Notes: generated from the sequence alone by a model not told the origin. A DNA stretch of 44,612 nucleotides from Mycobacterium tilburgii (GCF_902168065.1 NZ_LR655717.1:1-44612); one strand, 5' to 3'; positions 27,370 through 39,293 are shown, numbered from the stretch's first letter. Numbers and translations: made by a program.

Positions 27370-28206
27370 TGCAACGCGACCGGCGGCCGGCTCGTCTTCG
27401 GGCTGGTTCCCGCCGCAGCAACGCGGCCTTGCGATGGGGATTCGCCAAACTGCGCAACTGTTGGGTATTGCCTTGGGCGCCTTGGTAATATCCGAGTTGG
27501 ATGAGCACAGCCCGCACGCGGGCCTGATGTTTCCCGCGTTCGCGTGCACGCTGGCCGCCCTGGTCAGCCTGGCCAGCGTCACAACCCGCCGCGCAAATCC
27601 CGCGAATCGGCCACCAACGCGGAGCTGGCGAGCCCCTATCGCGGGTCGTGGGTGCTGTGGCGAATCCACGCGGCATCGGCCCTGCTGATGATGCCGCAGA
27701 CGGTGACCGTCACGTTCATGTTGGTCTGGCTGATTCGCAACGACAGTTGGTCGATCGCATCCGCCGGCGCGGCGGTGACCGTCTCGCAACTGCTTGGCGC
27801 GCTGGGCCGCATCCTGGTGGGGCTATGGTCAGACCGAATCGGCTCGCGGATGCGGCCCGTCGCCCTGATCGCCGCCGCCGCGGCCGTCACCCTGTTCGCG
27901 CTGGCATACGCCGACGGCCGGACATCGCGTTACGAGGTACCGCTGATGATCTTCATCTCGGTACCCGCGGTGCTCGACAACGGATTGGAGGCGACCGCGA
28001 TCACCGAATTCGCCGGGCCGTTCTAGACCGGGCGGGAGCTGGGCATCCAGAACACCACCCAGCGGCTGGTGGCCGGCCGCGGGTCCCTCGCTTTTCGGCG
28101 CCTTAATCAGCGCGGCACGGTATCCGGCGGCGTGGGCGTTGTGCGGGCTGTTCCCGCTGCTCGCGATCCCGCTGGTGCCAATCCGTTTGCTGCCACCGGG
28201 TTTGGA
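27370..28206 (+). pseudogene. MFS transporter, truncated and frameshifted (Rv2994 family)
   Basis: Remnant of a 12-helix major-facilitator transporter. The N-terminal third is missing: recognisable sequence starts around GWFPPQQRGLAMGIRQTAQ, then LGIALGALVISELD and FPAFACTLAALVSLASV. After a frame change near 27600 it continues as YRGSWVLWRIHAASALLMMPQ, LVGLWSDRIGSRMRP (the loop motif between helices 8 and 9) and DNGLEATAITEFAGPF. It then meets TAG at 28024-28026 before GRELGIQNTTQRLVAG, with a further shift before LFPLLAIPLVPIRLLPPGLE. The end merges with the leuB 3' end. Bases 27115-27370 upstream hold nothing I recognise. Confidence 0.87.
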
Positions 28207-28208
28207 GA

Positions 28209-29219
28209 CTACAGCGCGGACGCAATCCGTTCGCCGACTTCGCTGGTGGCGAGCTGCTCGTTGCCCCGCGACGCCAGATAGCTCTCGACGGCCCGCTCCA
28301 CCCGACTAGCAGCCTCGACCTCACCCACGTGGGCGAGCAGCAACCCGACCGAGATGATCGCCGCGGTCGGATCTGCAACGCCCTTGCCGGCGGTATCGGG
28401 CGCGCTGCCGTGCACCGGCTCGAACATCGACGGATTGGTCCGGGTGGCATCAATGTTTCCACTGGCGGCCAACCCGATTCCGCCCGAGACCGCGGCGGCC
28501 AGGTCGGTGATGATGTCGCCGAACAGGTTGTCGGTGACGATCACGTCGAACTGCCCCGGGTCTGTCACCAGGAAGATGGTGGCGGCGTCGACATGCTGAT
28601 AAGCCACCTCGACATCCGGATACTCCGCGGCGACCTCGTTGAACACTCGCGACCACAAGTTCCCGGCGAATGCCAGCACATTCGTCTTGTGCACCAACGT
28701 CACATGCTTGCGACGCTGTCGGGCCCGCTCGAACGCGTCCTTGACGACGCGGCGCACTCCGAACGCGGTGTTGACGCTGACCTCGGTGGCCACTTCGTTC
28801 GCGGTGCCCTTCCTGATCGCCCCGCCGTTGCCGGTGTAGGGACCTTCGGTTCCCTCGCGCACCACCACGAAATCGACGTCGGGGTTTCCCACGAGCGGGC
28901 TGTTCACGCCCTTGTAGAGCCGGGCCGGCCGCAGATTGACGTGATGGTCGAGCTCAAAGCGCAAGCGCAGCAACAGACCTCGCTCCAGCACACCGCTGGG
29001 CACCGACGGGTCACCGATCGCCCCAAGCAGAATCGCGTCGTGCTCGCGCAGCTCGGCCAGCGCCGACCCCGGCAGCAACTCGCCGGTGGCGTGGTACCGC
29101 CGCGCGCCCAGGTCGTACTCGGTCTTCTGCACGCCCGGCTTGACCGTATCGAGGACTTTGACCGCCTCAGCGACCACCTCCGGGCCGATACCGTCACCGC
29201 CAATGATCGCCAATTTCAT
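28209..29219 (-). CDS. leuB: 3-isopropylmalate dehydrogenase
   Basis: Oxidative decarboxylation of 3-isopropylmalate, third step of leucine synthesis. It has 336 residues, normal length. The start [20 protein letters not shown] is the family N-terminus; substrate arginines lie in [18 protein letters not shown]. Further landmarks are [16 protein letters not shown], the metal site in [22 protein letters not shown], and the NAD-binding [21 protein letters not shown]. Its ATG overlaps the serA stop by four bases, so the two are translationally coupled. Confidence 0.97.
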   Translation of the reverse strand: MKLAIIGGDGIGPEVVAEAVKVLDTVKPGVQKTEYDLGARRYHATGELLPGSALAELREHDAILLGAIGDPSVPSGVLERGLLLRLRFELDHHVNLRPARLYKGVNSPLVGNPDVDFVVVREGTEGPYTGNGGAIRKGTANEVATEVSVNTAFGVRRVVKDAFERARQRRKHVTLVHKTNVLAFAGNLWSRVFNEVAAEYPDVEVAYQHVDAATIFLVTDPGQFDVIVTDNLFGDIITDLAAAVSGGIGLAASGNIDATRTNPSMFEPVHGSAPDTAGKGVADPTAAIISVGLLLAHVGEVEAASRVERAVESYLASRGNEQLATSEVGERIASAL

Positions 29220-30802
29220 GACAAGTCAACCACTTCCAGTTTGTTCGCGCCGACGGCGGCAGAGATCGCCGATCGGACATCGGTGGGCACATCCCGATCG
29301 AGCCGAAGCAGGATCGTCGCGCTCGGACCCTCGGCATCCTCGGACAGCTGCGCTGCGTGAATATTCACGCCAGCCTCGCCCAGGATAGTGCCGATCTTGC
29401 CGAGCGCGCCGGGTGCATCGGCGTAGTTGATCACCAGGTTGGTGCCCTGGGCGCGCAGGTCGAAGTTGCGGCCGTTGACCTGAACGATCTTCTCGACCAG
29501 CTGCGGCCCGGACAATGTGCCGGCGACATTGACGGTGGAGCCGTCGTGGCCCACCGCGCGCACATCGAGAACGCTGCGGTGGTTGGGACTTTCGGTGGCC
29601 GTGCTGATTTCGGCGGTCACGCCGCGTTCGTCGGCCAGCGCGGGCGCGTTGACGAACGTCACGGGATCTTCGATGACCGCCGAGAACAGTCCACGTAACG
29701 CCGAAAGTTTCAGCACCTCAACGTCTTCGGATGCCAGTTCGCCGCGCATCTGAACCGACAGCGAGACCGGCAAGCCGTCGGACAACGCGGCGGCCAGCAC
29801 GCCGAGTTTGCGCGACAGATCCAGCCACGGCACCACCTCTTCGTTGACCACGCCGCCGCCGACGTTGACCGCGTCCGGCACGAATTCGCCGGCCAGCGCC
29901 AGCCGTACGCTCTCGGCAACATCGGTACCGGCGCGATCCTGTGCCTCGGCGGTCGACGCCCCCAGGTGTGGCGTCACCACTACTTGCGGCAAATCGAAAA
30001 GCGGGCTGTCCGTGCACGGCTCGGTGGAGAACACGTCGAGCCCGGCCGCGCGGACATGGCCACTGGTGATCGATTCAGCCAACGCCGCCTCGTCGACCAG
30101 GCCGCCGCGCGCCGCGTTGACGATGATGACGCCGGGCTTGGTCTTGGCCAGCGCCTCCTTGTCGATCAGGCCGGCCGTCTCCGGCGTCTTGGGCAGATGC
30201 ACCGAGATGAAATCCGCACGCGCCAGCAGGTCGTCGAGTGGCAGCAGTTCGATGCCGAGCTGCGCGGCGCGCGCCGCCGAGACGTAGGGGTCATAGGCGA
30301 TGATGTGGGCGCCGAACGCCGCGAGCCGCGCCGCGACCAATTGCCCGATCCGGCCCAGCCCGACGATGCCGACGGTCTTGTCGAAAAGCTCGGTGCCCGA
30401 GAACGACGAACGTTTCCAGGTGCGTTCGCGCAGCGTGGCGTCGGCCGCCGCGATCTGCCGAGACGCGGCGAGCAACAACGCGATCGCGTGCTCCGCGGCG
30501 CTGTGGATGTTCGAGGTGGGCGCGTTGACCACCAAGACACCACGCTCGGTGGCAGCGTCGACGTCGACGTTGTCCAGTCCGACGCCGGCGCGCGCCACGA
30601 TCTTGAGCTTGGGCGCGGCCGCCAGCACTTCGGCGTCGACGGTGGTCGCCGACCGCACCAGCAGCGCGTCGGCCTCGGGCACCGCCGCCAACAGCTTCTG
30701 CCGGTCGGGACCGTCTACCCAGCGCACTTCGACCTGGTCGCCCAGGGCGGCGACGGTTGATGGAGCGAGTTTGTCGGCGATTAACACAACAGGCAAGTTC
30801 AC
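29216..30802 (-). CDS. serA: D-3-phosphoglycerate dehydrogenase
   Basis: First committed step of serine synthesis (serA1, Rv2996c). It has 528 residues, the long form with two extra C-terminal domains. The Rossmann motif is GLGRIG at 148-153, R232 lies in NAARGG, and the catalytic H279 in PHLGAST. Next comes the intervening (allosteric substrate-binding) domain, about 320-450, and the ACT domain at the end ([29 protein letters not shown]), where serine binds and inhibits. It lies upstream of leuB with a four-base overlap. Complete and intact. Confidence 0.97.
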   Translation of the reverse strand: MNLPVVLIADKLAPSTVAALGDQVEVRWVDGPDRQKLLAAVPEADALLVRSATTVDAEVLAAAPKLKIVARAGVGLDNVDVDAATERGVLVVNAPTSNIHSAAEHAIALLLAASRQIAAADATLRERTWKRSSFSGTELFDKTVGIVGLGRIGQLVAARLAAFGAHIIAYDPYVSAARAAQLGIELLPLDDLLARADFISVHLPKTPETAGLIDKEALAKTKPGVIIVNAARGGLVDEAALAESITSGHVRAAGLDVFSTEPCTDSPLFDLPQVVVTPHLGASTAEAQDRAGTDVAESVRLALAGEFVPDAVNVGGGVVNEEVVPWLDLSRKLGVLAAALSDGLPVSLSVQMRGELASEDVEVLKLSALRGLFSAVIEDPVTFVNAPALADERGVTAEISTATESPNHRSVLDVRAVGHDGSTVNVAGTLSGPQLVEKIVQVNGRNFDLRAQGTNLVINYADAPGALGKIGTILGEAGVNIHAAQLSEDAEGPSATILLRLDRDVPTDVRSAISAAVGANKLEVVDLS

Positions 30803-30844
30803 CCGACCAGGCTATAGGGCCGGCGTCTGCGCTGTAATGGACCG

Positions 30845-32299
30845 GTGGACGTCACCGTCGTCGGCAGCGGACCCAACGGCTTGGCCACGGCCGTCATATG
30901 CGCCCGCGCAGGACTCAAAGTGCAGGTCATCGAGGCGCAGCCGACACCGGGCGGCGGGGCTCGCACAGCGGCCGACCCAGAATTCTCCGGAGTCGAACAC
31001 GACATCTGCTCGGCGGTGCACCCGCTGGCGCTGGCGTCGCCGTTCTTCGCCGAGTTCGACCTGGCCGCGCGCGATGTGCGGCTGGGGGTGCCGGACATCG
31101 CCTACGCCAATCCGCTGCCGGGCCGGTCCGCGGCGATCGCTTACCGCGACCTCGACCGCACCTGCGCCGAACTGTCCGACGGTGCATCCTGGCGGCGGCT
31201 GCTCGGCCCACTGGTGACGGACTGGGCGTCGGTGGTGGACGTGCTGCTGGGCGACAAGCGTTCGTTGCCGGCGACGCTGCCCACGGCGCTGCGCCTCGGG
31301 ATACGGATGGCAGCCCAGGGCACGCCGGCCTGGGGATCGCCGGCCGGCCTACTCAACGGCGCTGACGGCCGCGCCTTGTTCACCGGTGTTGCCGCCCATG
31401 TGCTTTCAAGGATGCCGTCGCTCGCCGCGGCCGGAGCCGGGTTGCTGCTGGCCGTGCTCGGACACGCGGTGGGCTGGCCGATTCCGGTGGGCGGCAGCCA
31501 GGTCATCACCGACGCGTTACTGGCCGACCTGCGCGCACACGGTGCCGAAGTGGCCGTCGGTGTCGAAATCACCGAGCCACCAACCGGAGTCGTGGCGTTC
31601 GACATGGCACCGACCACGCTGCTGCGGATCTACGGCCCGGCACTGCCGGATCGCTACGCGAAAGCGTTGCGCCGCTACCGCTTTGGGCCCGGCGTGGCCA
31701 AGGTCGATTTCGTTCTCAGTGACGAGATTCCGTGGTCGGATCCGCGCCTGCGGGCCGCCCCCACGCTGCATCTGGGCGGCACCCGCGAACAGATGGCGTT
31801 CGCCGAGAAGGAGATCGCGGCCGGCCGTCACGCGCAGTGGCCGATGGTGTTGGCCGCCGCGCCGCACGTCGTCGATCCGGGCCGCATCGACGCCGGGGGC
31901 CGTCGGCCGTTCTGGACGTATGCCCACGTCCCGGCGGGTTCCACCCTCGACGCGACCGAGGCCGTCACCGCGACCATCGAACGATTCGCCCCCGGCTTCC
32001 GCGACATCGTGCTCGCCGCCCGCGCGGTCCCCGCCGCGCACCTGGCCGACCACAACGCCAACTACGTCGGCGGCGACATCGGCGTGGGCGCAAACTCCGC
32101 GTGGCGCGCAATCGCAGGCCCCACACCGCGACTCGACCCCTGGCGCACGCCGATTCCGCGGGCGTATCTGTGTTCGGCGGCCACCCCGCCCGGCGGCGGC
32201 GTGCACGGCATGTCCGGGTATTACGCCGCGCGGAGCCTGCTGCGCCGCGAATTCGGTATCCGTCAGATGCCGGAGCTCGGGCCTACGCTGACCGTGTGA
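30845..32299 (+). CDS. FAD-dependent oxidoreductase, phytoene-desaturase-like (Rv2997)
   Basis: Protein of 484 residues with an N-terminal FAD-binding Rossmann motif VVGSGPNGLATAVICARAG followed by the acidic residue in VIEAQPTPGGGART, typical of the phytoene-desaturase/CrtI-like group and amine oxidases. The C-terminal FAD motif is in LCSAATPPGGGVHGMSGYYAAR. The start is GTG 30845; the gene is divergent from serA with only 42 bases between. It overlaps the start of the wrbA-like pseudogene by four bases, so both belonged to one transcript. Substrate unknown; no other carotenoid genes are in the window. Confidence 0.85.
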   Translation: MDVTVVGSGPNGLATAVICARAGLKVQVIEAQPTPGGGARTAADPEFSGVEHDICSAVHPLALASPFFAEFDLAARDVRLGVPDIAYANPLPGRSAAIAYRDLDRTCAELSDGASWRRLLGPLVTDWASVVDVLLGDKRSLPATLPTALRLGIRMAAQGTPAWGSPAGLLNGADGRALFTGVAAHVLSRMPSLAAAGAGLLLAVLGHAVGWPIPVGGSQVITDALLADLRAHGAEVAVGVEITEPPTGVVAFDMAPTTLLRIYGPALPDRYAKALRRYRFGPGVAKVDFVLSDEIPWSDPRLRAAPTLHLGGTREQMAFAEKEIAAGRHAQWPMVLAAAPHVVDPGRIDAGGRRPFWTYAHVPAGSTLDATEAVTATIERFAPGFRDIVLAARAVPAAHLADHNANYVGGDIGVGANSAWRAIAGPTPRLDPWRTPIPRAYLCSAATPPGGGVHGMSGYYAARSLLRREFGIRQMPELGPTLTV

Positions 32300-32878
32300 C
32301 CAAACTTTCAGTCACCTAACTACTCGGCCACCGGCCATGGCACCACGATGGCCAAGCGCGTAGCCGCAGCGGCCGAGGCCGCTAGCGCCGAGGTTCGGGT
32401 GCGCCCCTTGGCCGAGACGCGGGACCCGACGTCCTTCGCACAGAACCCGGCCTGGACGGCGAACTACAACGCCACCAATGACCTGCCCGCCGCCACGGGT
32501 AAAGACATCGTGTGGGCCGACGCCGTCGTCTTCGGCTCCCTTACCCGCTTCGGCTCACCGGCGCCGCTCAGCTGCGCGACTTTCTCGACTCGCTGGGTGG
32601 GCTGCTGGCCTACAAGGTGTACGCCGGGTTCACGTAGTCGAACACCCTGGACGGCGGCCAAGAGGCCACGCTCGTCTCGCTCTACCTGACGCTGATGCAC
32701 TTCGGCGGCATCCTCGTCCCGCTGGTACACCGATGCAGGCAAGTTCGTCGACGGCAACCCCTACGGCGCCGGCTTGGTCAGCACGCGCGACAACATCGAG
32801 GCCATCGGGGACGTCACCGCGACCGCGCTCGAGCACCTGGCGCGCCGGGTCGTGGCGATCGACCGCCTCGCGTCCTGA
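32296..32878 (+). pseudogene. wrbA: WrbA-like NAD(P)H:quinone oxidoreductase, broken
   Basis: Remnant of a flavodoxin-fold quinone reductase. From GTG 32296 it reads VTKLSVT and stops at once at TAA; one extra base there interrupts VTYYSATGHGTTMAKRVA, the FMN phosphate loop. The next frame runs through RPLAETRDPTSFAQNPAWTANY, ATGKDIVWADAVVFGSLTRFGSP, then breaks again into AQLRDFLDSLGGLLAYKVYAGFT with a TAG near 32637 before SNTLDGGQE. Finally TDAGKFVDGNPYGAGLVSTRDN and the normal C-terminus appear with TGA at 32876-32878. At least two indels and one nonsense change. It converges with ilvC. Confidence 0.88.
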
Positions 32879-32888
32879 CCATCCGCCG

Positions 32889-32920
32889 CGCCGAGCGTCG
32901 CGCTGGGGTGACGCTCGGCG
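32889..32920. terminator. bidirectional hairpin between wrbA remnant and ilvC
   Basis: Perfect 11-bp arms, 32889-32899 and 32910-32920 (core GCCGAGCGTC/GACGCTCGGC), with a 10-base loop between convergent genes. It lies about 15 bases beyond the ilvC stop. No T-run follows in the ilvC direction. Confidence 0.7.
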
Positions 32921-32935
32921 ACGGACGGATGAAAA

Positions 32936-34529
<1,594 letters not shown>

Positions 34530-34530
<1 letters not shown>

Positions 34531-36392
34531 CAGGCGTGTCCTTCGGATTCGTCGTCGAACAGCGGCCGGATGCCGCGGGCGTGCTGGATCTCGTCGTTGC
34601 TGGTGCCGGCGGCCACCATCGGCCACACCTGCGCGTCGGCGCCGACGATGAAGTCGATCACCACCGGGCAGTCGTTGATCGCGCGTGCCTGGTTTATCAC
34701 GTCGACGACGTCTTCCTCACGCTCGCAACGCAGTCCGACGCAACCCAACGCCTCGGCCAGTTTCACGAAGTCCGGGATGCGGCGTGAATGCGTGGCCAGA
34801 TCGGTCTGGGAGTAGCGCTCCTCGTAGAACAGGTTCTGCCACTGCCGCACCATGCCGAGGTTGCCGTTGTTGATCAACGCCACCTTGATCGGAATGCCCT
34901 CGACCGCACAGGTGGCCAGCTCCTGGTTGGTCATCTGGAAGCATCCGTCGCCGTCGATCGCCCAGACCTCCGCCTCGGGCCGAGCGACCTTGGCGCCCAT
35001 CGCCGCCGGGATCGCGAAGCCCATCGTGCCCAAGCCGCCGGAGTTGAGCCAGGTGCGCGGATTCTCGTAAGAGATGAACTGTGCCGCCCACATCTGGTGT
35101 TGACCGACGCCGGCGACGTACACCGCGTCGGGCCCGGCGATCTTGCCGAGTTGCTCGATCACGTACTCCGGGCTCAGGCTGCCGCCGCTTTGCGGACCGT
35201 AGCTCAGCGGATAGGTGGATTGAACATCGTTCAGATAGGTCCACCAAGCGTCCATGTCGATCTTGCCTGGAGTCTCGTACTGGCGCAGCATCGCGATCAG
35301 GTCGCTGATGACGGCCTTGACGTCACCTACGATCGGCACGTCGGCCGCCCGGTTCTTGCCGATCTCGGCCGGGTCGATGTCGGCGTGGATCACCTTGGCT
35401 TCGGGAGCAAAGGAATCGAGCTTTCCCGTCACCCGGTCGTCGAAGCGGGTGCCCAGCGCGATCAACAGGTCGCTGCGCTGCAGGGCCGCCACCGCGGCGA
35501 CCGTGCCGTGCATGCCCGGCATGCCCAGGTTCTGCCGGTTGCTGTCCGGGAACGCACCCCGCGCCATCAACGTGGTGACCACCGGAATCCCGGTCAGCTC
35601 TGCCAGATCCCGCAACTGCTCGGTCGCTTCGCCGCGGATGACGCCGCCACCGACGTACAGCACCGGTTTGTGCGACCGCGTGATCAGCTTGGCGGCCTCC
35701 CGGATCTGCCGGTTGTGCGGTTTGGTGTTCGGCTTGTAGCCCGGCAGGTCCATCCGCGGCGGCCAGCTGAACGTGCACTGGCCCTGTAGCACGTCCTTGG
35801 GGATGTCGACGAGCACCGCGCCCGGGCGTCCCGACGACGCGATGTGAAATGCCTCGGCCAGCACCCGGGGAATGTCATCGCCGGCGCGAACCAGGAAGTT
35901 GTGCTTGGTGATCGGCATGGTGATGCCCGAGATGTCGGCTTCCTGGAAGGCGTCGGTGCCGATCAGGCCGCGTCCGACCTGCCCGGTGACCGCGACGACG
36001 GGGATCGAGTCCATCTGCGCATCCGCCAGCGGGGTCACCAAATTGGTGGCGCCCGGGCCCGAGGTGGCCATCATGACGCCGACCTTGCCGGTGGCGTGCG
36101 CATAACCGCTCGCCGCGTGACCGGCGCCCTGCTCGTGGCGAACCAGCACGTGCCGCAACTTCTTCGAGTCGAACAGCGGGTCGTAGACGGGCAGCACCGC
36201 GCCGCCCGGGATCCCGAAAATGACCTCTACGCCGAGTTCCTCCAATGACCGGACCACCGACTGGGCACCAGTAAGTTGTTGCGGTGCAATATGTTTGGTT
36301 TGCGTGGCCCGGGGTTTTGCACCGGCGCCGGCAGCGTCGATTGCCCAGTCGTCGTTCGACCCGGCGCTCTGATGCCTGGTGGGTGCGCTCAC
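34530..36392 (-). CDS. ilvB: acetolactate synthase large (catalytic) subunit
   Basis: Thiamine-diphosphate- and FAD-dependent enzyme for the first common step of valine, leucine and isoleucine synthesis (ilvB1). It has 620 residues. Landmarks are [17 protein letters not shown], the catalytic Glu in [76 protein letters not shown] (FAD region) and the thiamine-diphosphate metal motif [15 protein letters not shown] ending in LINN. GTG 36392 has AGGA six bases upstream. It is preceded by a leader peptide and a strong terminator, indicating attenuation (separate entries). Confidence 0.97.
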
Positions 36393-36442
36393 TCTGGTCC
36401 TATCTCGTTGGTCTGGCTGTGGAAGTTTTGTTGATACGCAAC

Positions 36443-36475
36443 AAAAAACCCCCGTCAGCTCTCGCTGATCGAGGG
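36443..36475 (-). terminator. intrinsic terminator of the ilvB leader (attenuator)
   Basis: On the minus strand, TCAGC-GAGA-GCTGA forms a stem with a GNRA loop and extends past one bulged A through six more pairs (CCCTCG with CGGGGG), immediately followed by six T. It is 51 bases upstream of the ilvB start, the classic position of an attenuator. Confidence 0.85.
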
Positions 36476-36477
36476 TT

Positions 36478-36533
36478 GCGCGTTGGTCTGGATCGCTTCA
36501 CATGCTGAAGGAACTAGTCAGGCACCAACGCGC
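36478..36533 (-). promoter_or_regulatory. leader RNA pairing segments of the ilv attenuator
   Basis: GCGCGTTGGT (36533-36524), inside the leader peptide codons, pairs perfectly with ACCAACGCGC (36487-36478), which ends two bases before the terminator stem. A ribosome stalled on the Leu/Val/Val/Ile codons would cover the first segment and free the second. Which antiterminator pairing then forms I could not settle. Confidence 0.65.
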
Positions 36534-36553
36534 CGACTAATTACTACGAGCAT
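36518..36553 (-). CDS. ilv leader peptide MLVVISRRVGA
   Basis: An 11-codon open frame from ATG 36553 to TGA 36518 upstream of ilvB. Five of its eleven residues are branched-chain (one Leu, three Val, one Ile), with codons 2-5 being Leu-Val-Val-Ile in a row: just the three end products of the ilvBNC pathway. GGAAAG lies 6 bases upstream as a possible ribosome site, and TATGGAT about 20 bases upstream is a possible -10. Its second half forms one arm of the leader hairpin. This is the expected design of a ribosome-stalling attenuator; attenuation ahead of ilvB has been predicted in other actinobacteria, as I recall. Too short for similarity-based gene finders. Confidence 0.75.
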   Translation of the reverse strand: MLVVISRRVGA

Positions 36554-36684
36554 CCCGGGCTTTCCGGCGGTATCCATAGCCCTCGACGGTAACCTTCGCA
36601 CTGCTCAACAGTCAAATCCGCCCTCCCGGCACCCGATCGGCGCCGGGAGACGGTCAACTGGAGCCGGGGTGAAATGATGCTCGG

Positions 36685-37080
36685 GTGGCCTCCGGTTCTG
36701 CTCCCCGACTCCCGCGCCCCGCCGTCCTCCGGATTTCGCCGATGGCGCATCTGGCCGTGGGTTTTCTGACGCTCGGGCTGTTGATCCCGGTTTTGTACTG
36801 GCCGCTGTCGCTCCCGCTGCTCGGCCTGCCGGTGCTGTTGTCGGCGATGATCATTCGGCTGCGCACGGTGGCCGACACGCACGGTGTGACCGTGCGCAAC
36901 CTACTGAACAACCATACCGTGGGGTGGGACGACATCGACGGGCTGCGCTTCCACCGCGGGTCGTGGGCCCGCGCCCAGCTCAAAAACGGGGCGGAGCTGC
37001 GCCTGCCGGCCGTCACGTTCGCGACGCTGCCGCAGCTGACGGCCGCCAGTTCGGGCCGAGTGCCCAACCCGTACCGCTGA
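36685..37080 (+). CDS. cfp6: low-molecular-weight antigen 6 (Cfp6), PH-domain membrane protein
   Basis: Small membrane protein of 131 residues. Two hydrophobic segments (about 21-38 and 40-57) precede a bacterial PH-like domain: GVTVRNLLNNHTVGWDDIDGLRFHRGSWARAQLKNG. The end SSGRVPNPYR matches the remembered Rv3004. The start may be GTG 36685 or the internal ATG at codon 20 (MAHLAVGFLTLG), which matches the M. tuberculosis start. It was described as a culture-filtrate antigen; cellular role unknown. It converges with the doxX gene with 7 bases between stops. Confidence 0.88.
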   Translation: MASGSAPRLPRPAVLRISPMAHLAVGFLTLGLLIPVLYWPLSLPLLGLPVLLSAMIIRLRTVADTHGVTVRNLLNNHTVGWDDIDGLRFHRGSWARAQLKNGAELRLPAVTFATLPQLTAASSGRVPNPYR

Positions 37081-37087
37081 GGCGAGT

Positions 37088-37957
37088 TCAGGCCACCGGG
37101 TTGACGCCGTTGAGCAGCACCCACACCGCGATTCCGGCGGCGATGCCAGCGAGCAGGGCCACAAACGACCCGATGAACGGCCGGTGCGCCCACCCGCGGT
37201 TGGTGTCCAGGCTGTAGCGGCCGGGTCCGGCCAGAATGATCGCGACCGCTAACACGATCAGCGAGATCTGGTATTCGTGGCCGTCTGGCAGGAAGTACGC
37301 GAACGTATGCGGGCGCGCCGCCGAGACGGCGGCCAGCATGCCGTTGATCAGGAAGGCCAGGGCACCCGCGGCGGCCAACGGGGTGAACAGACCCAGCACC
37401 AGCAGCGCCCCCGCGACGATCTCACCGCCGGCGCTCACGTAGGACAGGATGTCGGCGTGCTGGTAGCCGACGTCGGACAGCGAGTTCCGGAAACTGGCCA
37501 TGCCGCCTCCACCCCACCAGCCGAACAACTTCTGCAGGCCGTGCGCGCCTAGAACCACCCCGAGGCCGACCCGCAACACCAGCAGGCCGAGATGCTGGGT
37601 GCCGCGCCGGCCGATGGCGTGCTGCCGCTCGTAGTCTTCGCTCGGGTCGATCTCGGTGGGTTCGGCGGCCAGATGCCGCGGCGACGCCGCCGCCACCGGC
37701 TGGGCTGGCGGCTGCGGCTGCACGTACGGCAGCGGCTCCTGCTGGTCAAGTACATGGTAGGTCGGCGCCGCGGGCGCCACAACCTGATTCGGGTCTTGGT
37801 AGGGGATGACGGTGGTGGTACCGAAGTCGCCCGTATACCCGACCGGGGTCAGGTCATCTTCGGGGTCGACCAAGCGCGCTGCGGCGGGGCGTACCGGGGC
37901 CGGCTCCGGTGCGTCGCCGGGCCGCTGCCAAGGTGCGTCATTAGATTGACCGGTCAC
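37088..37957 (-). CDS. DoxX-family membrane protein (Rv3005c)
   Basis: Protein of 289 residues. The first 115 are a proline/alanine-rich disordered cytoplasmic region, followed by a four-helix DoxX domain: LGLLVLRVGLGVVLGAHGLQKLFGWWGGGG, then ILSYVSAGGEIVAGALLVLGLFTPLAAAGALAFLI, ISLIVLAVAIILAGPGRYSLD and a last helix. In M. tuberculosis the orthologue forms a membrane-associated oxidoreductase complex with SodA and the thiosulfate sulfurtransferase SseA that helps resist oxidative stress; neither partner is in this window. The gene faces away from lppZ across a 217-base gap and converges with cfp6. Confidence 0.9.
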   Translation of the reverse strand: MTGQSNDAPWQRPGDAPEPAPVRPAAARLVDPEDDLTPVGYTGDFGTTTVIPYQDPNQVVAPAAPTYHVLDQQEPLPYVQPQPPAQPVAAASPRHLAAEPTEIDPSEDYERQHAIGRRGTQHLGLLVLRVGLGVVLGAHGLQKLFGWWGGGGMASFRNSLSDVGYQHADILSYVSAGGEIVAGALLVLGLFTPLAAAGALAFLINGMLAAVSAARPHTFAYFLPDGHEYQISLIVLAVAIILAGPGRYSLDTNRGWAHRPFIGSFVALLAGIAAGIAVWVLLNGVNPVA

Positions 37958-38174
37958 GGGTGTCAGGGTAAGGGCATCGACGCCCGAATTGGGGATTTGA
38001 GCGGCGCTTTCGCCGGTTTATTAACGCATATGCCGCTAAATGGGCCCGGATTGACTCGAAATCGGCTCGACGGTGTTTCGAAACGGTAAACACGGGCCGC
38101 TCGCGCCGGGCCGGCAGTGCGCGCCCGCCCACGCCTGTGGCGCCGGTGCCGGCACTGTCCGTAGCCTGTCGGTC

Positions 38175-39293
38175 ATGCATTTGAGGTGTTCGGTGCGGTG
38201 CGGGCTCGCCGCGCTTTGCGCGGTGATGTTGGTGACGACGGGTTGCACCCGATTCAACGATGCGGCATCTGCGCCGTTCACCACCGCCCCCGAACTCAAG
38301 CCGCAGCCGAGCTCGACGCCTCCCCCGCCGCCGCTGCTGCCCACGCCGTTTCCCAAGGCCTGCCCGGCCCCGGGGGTGATGCAGGGCTGCCTGGAGAGCA
38401 CCAGCGGCCTGATCATGGGCCCCGACAGCAAGACGGCGCTGGTCGCCGAGCGCACCACCGGCGCGGTCAAGGAGATCTCCGTCAGCGCCGAGCCGAAGGT
38501 CAAGCTGGTCGTTCCGGTCGACCCGTCCGGCGACGGCGGCCTGATGGACATCGTGCTGTCGCCCACCTACACCCAGGACCGGCTGATGTACGCCTACATC
38601 AGCACGCCGACCGACAACCGGGTCATCCGGATCGCCGACGGTGACATACCCAAGGACATCCTGACCGGAATCCCCAAGGGCGCCATCGGAAACACCGGCG
38701 CGCTGCTGTTCAGCAGCCCCACCACGTTGCTGGTGCTGACCGGCGATGCCGGCAACCCTGCTTTGGCTGCCGACCCGAAATCGTTGGCCGGCAAGGTGTT
38801 ACGCATCGAGCAGCCGACGACCGTCGGACAGGCGACGCCGACGACCGCGCTGTCCGGCGTCGGTTCGGGCGGCGGCATGTGCATCGACCCGGTGGACGGC
38901 TTGCTGTATGTGGCCGACCGCACCCCCACCGCGGACCGGTTGCAGCGCATCACCAAGGCCTCGGAGGTTTCCACGGTGTGGACCTGGCCAGACAAGCCGG
39001 GCGTGGCCGGCTGCGCGGCGATGGACGGGACCGTGATGATCAACCTGGTCAACACCAAAATGACGGTGGCGGTGCGGCTAGCGCCGAACACCGGCGCGGT
39101 GACCGGCGAACCCGATGTGGTCCGCAAGGACGCGCACGCTCACGCGTGGGCGTTGCGCTTGTCGCCGGACGGAAACGTATGGGGCGCGACCATCAACAAG
39201 ACCGCCGGTGCCGCCGAGAAGCTGGACGACGTGGTGTTCCCGCTGTTCCCGCAGGGTGGCGGCTTCCCGCGCAACAACGACGACAAGGCCTGA
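38175..39293 (+). CDS. lppZ: lipoprotein LppZ, sorbosone-dehydrogenase-like beta-propeller
   Basis: Exported lipoprotein of 372 residues. I start at ATG 38175 (MHLRCSVRCGLAALCAVMLVTTGC); the signal peptide ends at the lipidated Cys in TTGC, where M. tuberculosis has SSGC. A proline-rich linker (PPPPPLLPTPFP) follows, then a glucose/sorbosone-dehydrogenase-type beta-propeller with MQGCLESTSGLIMGPDSKTALVAER, GGLMDIVLSPTYTQDRLMYAYIS and SLAGKVLRIEQPT. An enzymatic role is unproven. The open frame upstream to 38073 has no signal-peptide features and is rejected. It converges with gatB, 19 bases apart. Confidence 0.93.
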   Translation: MHLRCSVRCGLAALCAVMLVTTGCTRFNDAASAPFTTAPELKPQPSSTPPPPPLLPTPFPKACPAPGVMQGCLESTSGLIMGPDSKTALVAERTTGAVKEISVSAEPKVKLVVPVDPSGDGGLMDIVLSPTYTQDRLMYAYISTPTDNRVIRIADGDIPKDILTGIPKGAIGNTGALLFSSPTTLLVLTGDAGNPALAADPKSLAGKVLRIEQPTTVGQATPTTALSGVGSGGGMCIDPVDGLLYVADRTPTADRLQRITKASEVSTVWTWPDKPGVAGCAAMDGTVMINLVNTKMTVAVRLAPNTGAVTGEPDVVRKDAHAHAWALRLSPDGNVWGATINKTAGAAEKLDDVVFPLFPQGGGFPRNNDDKA

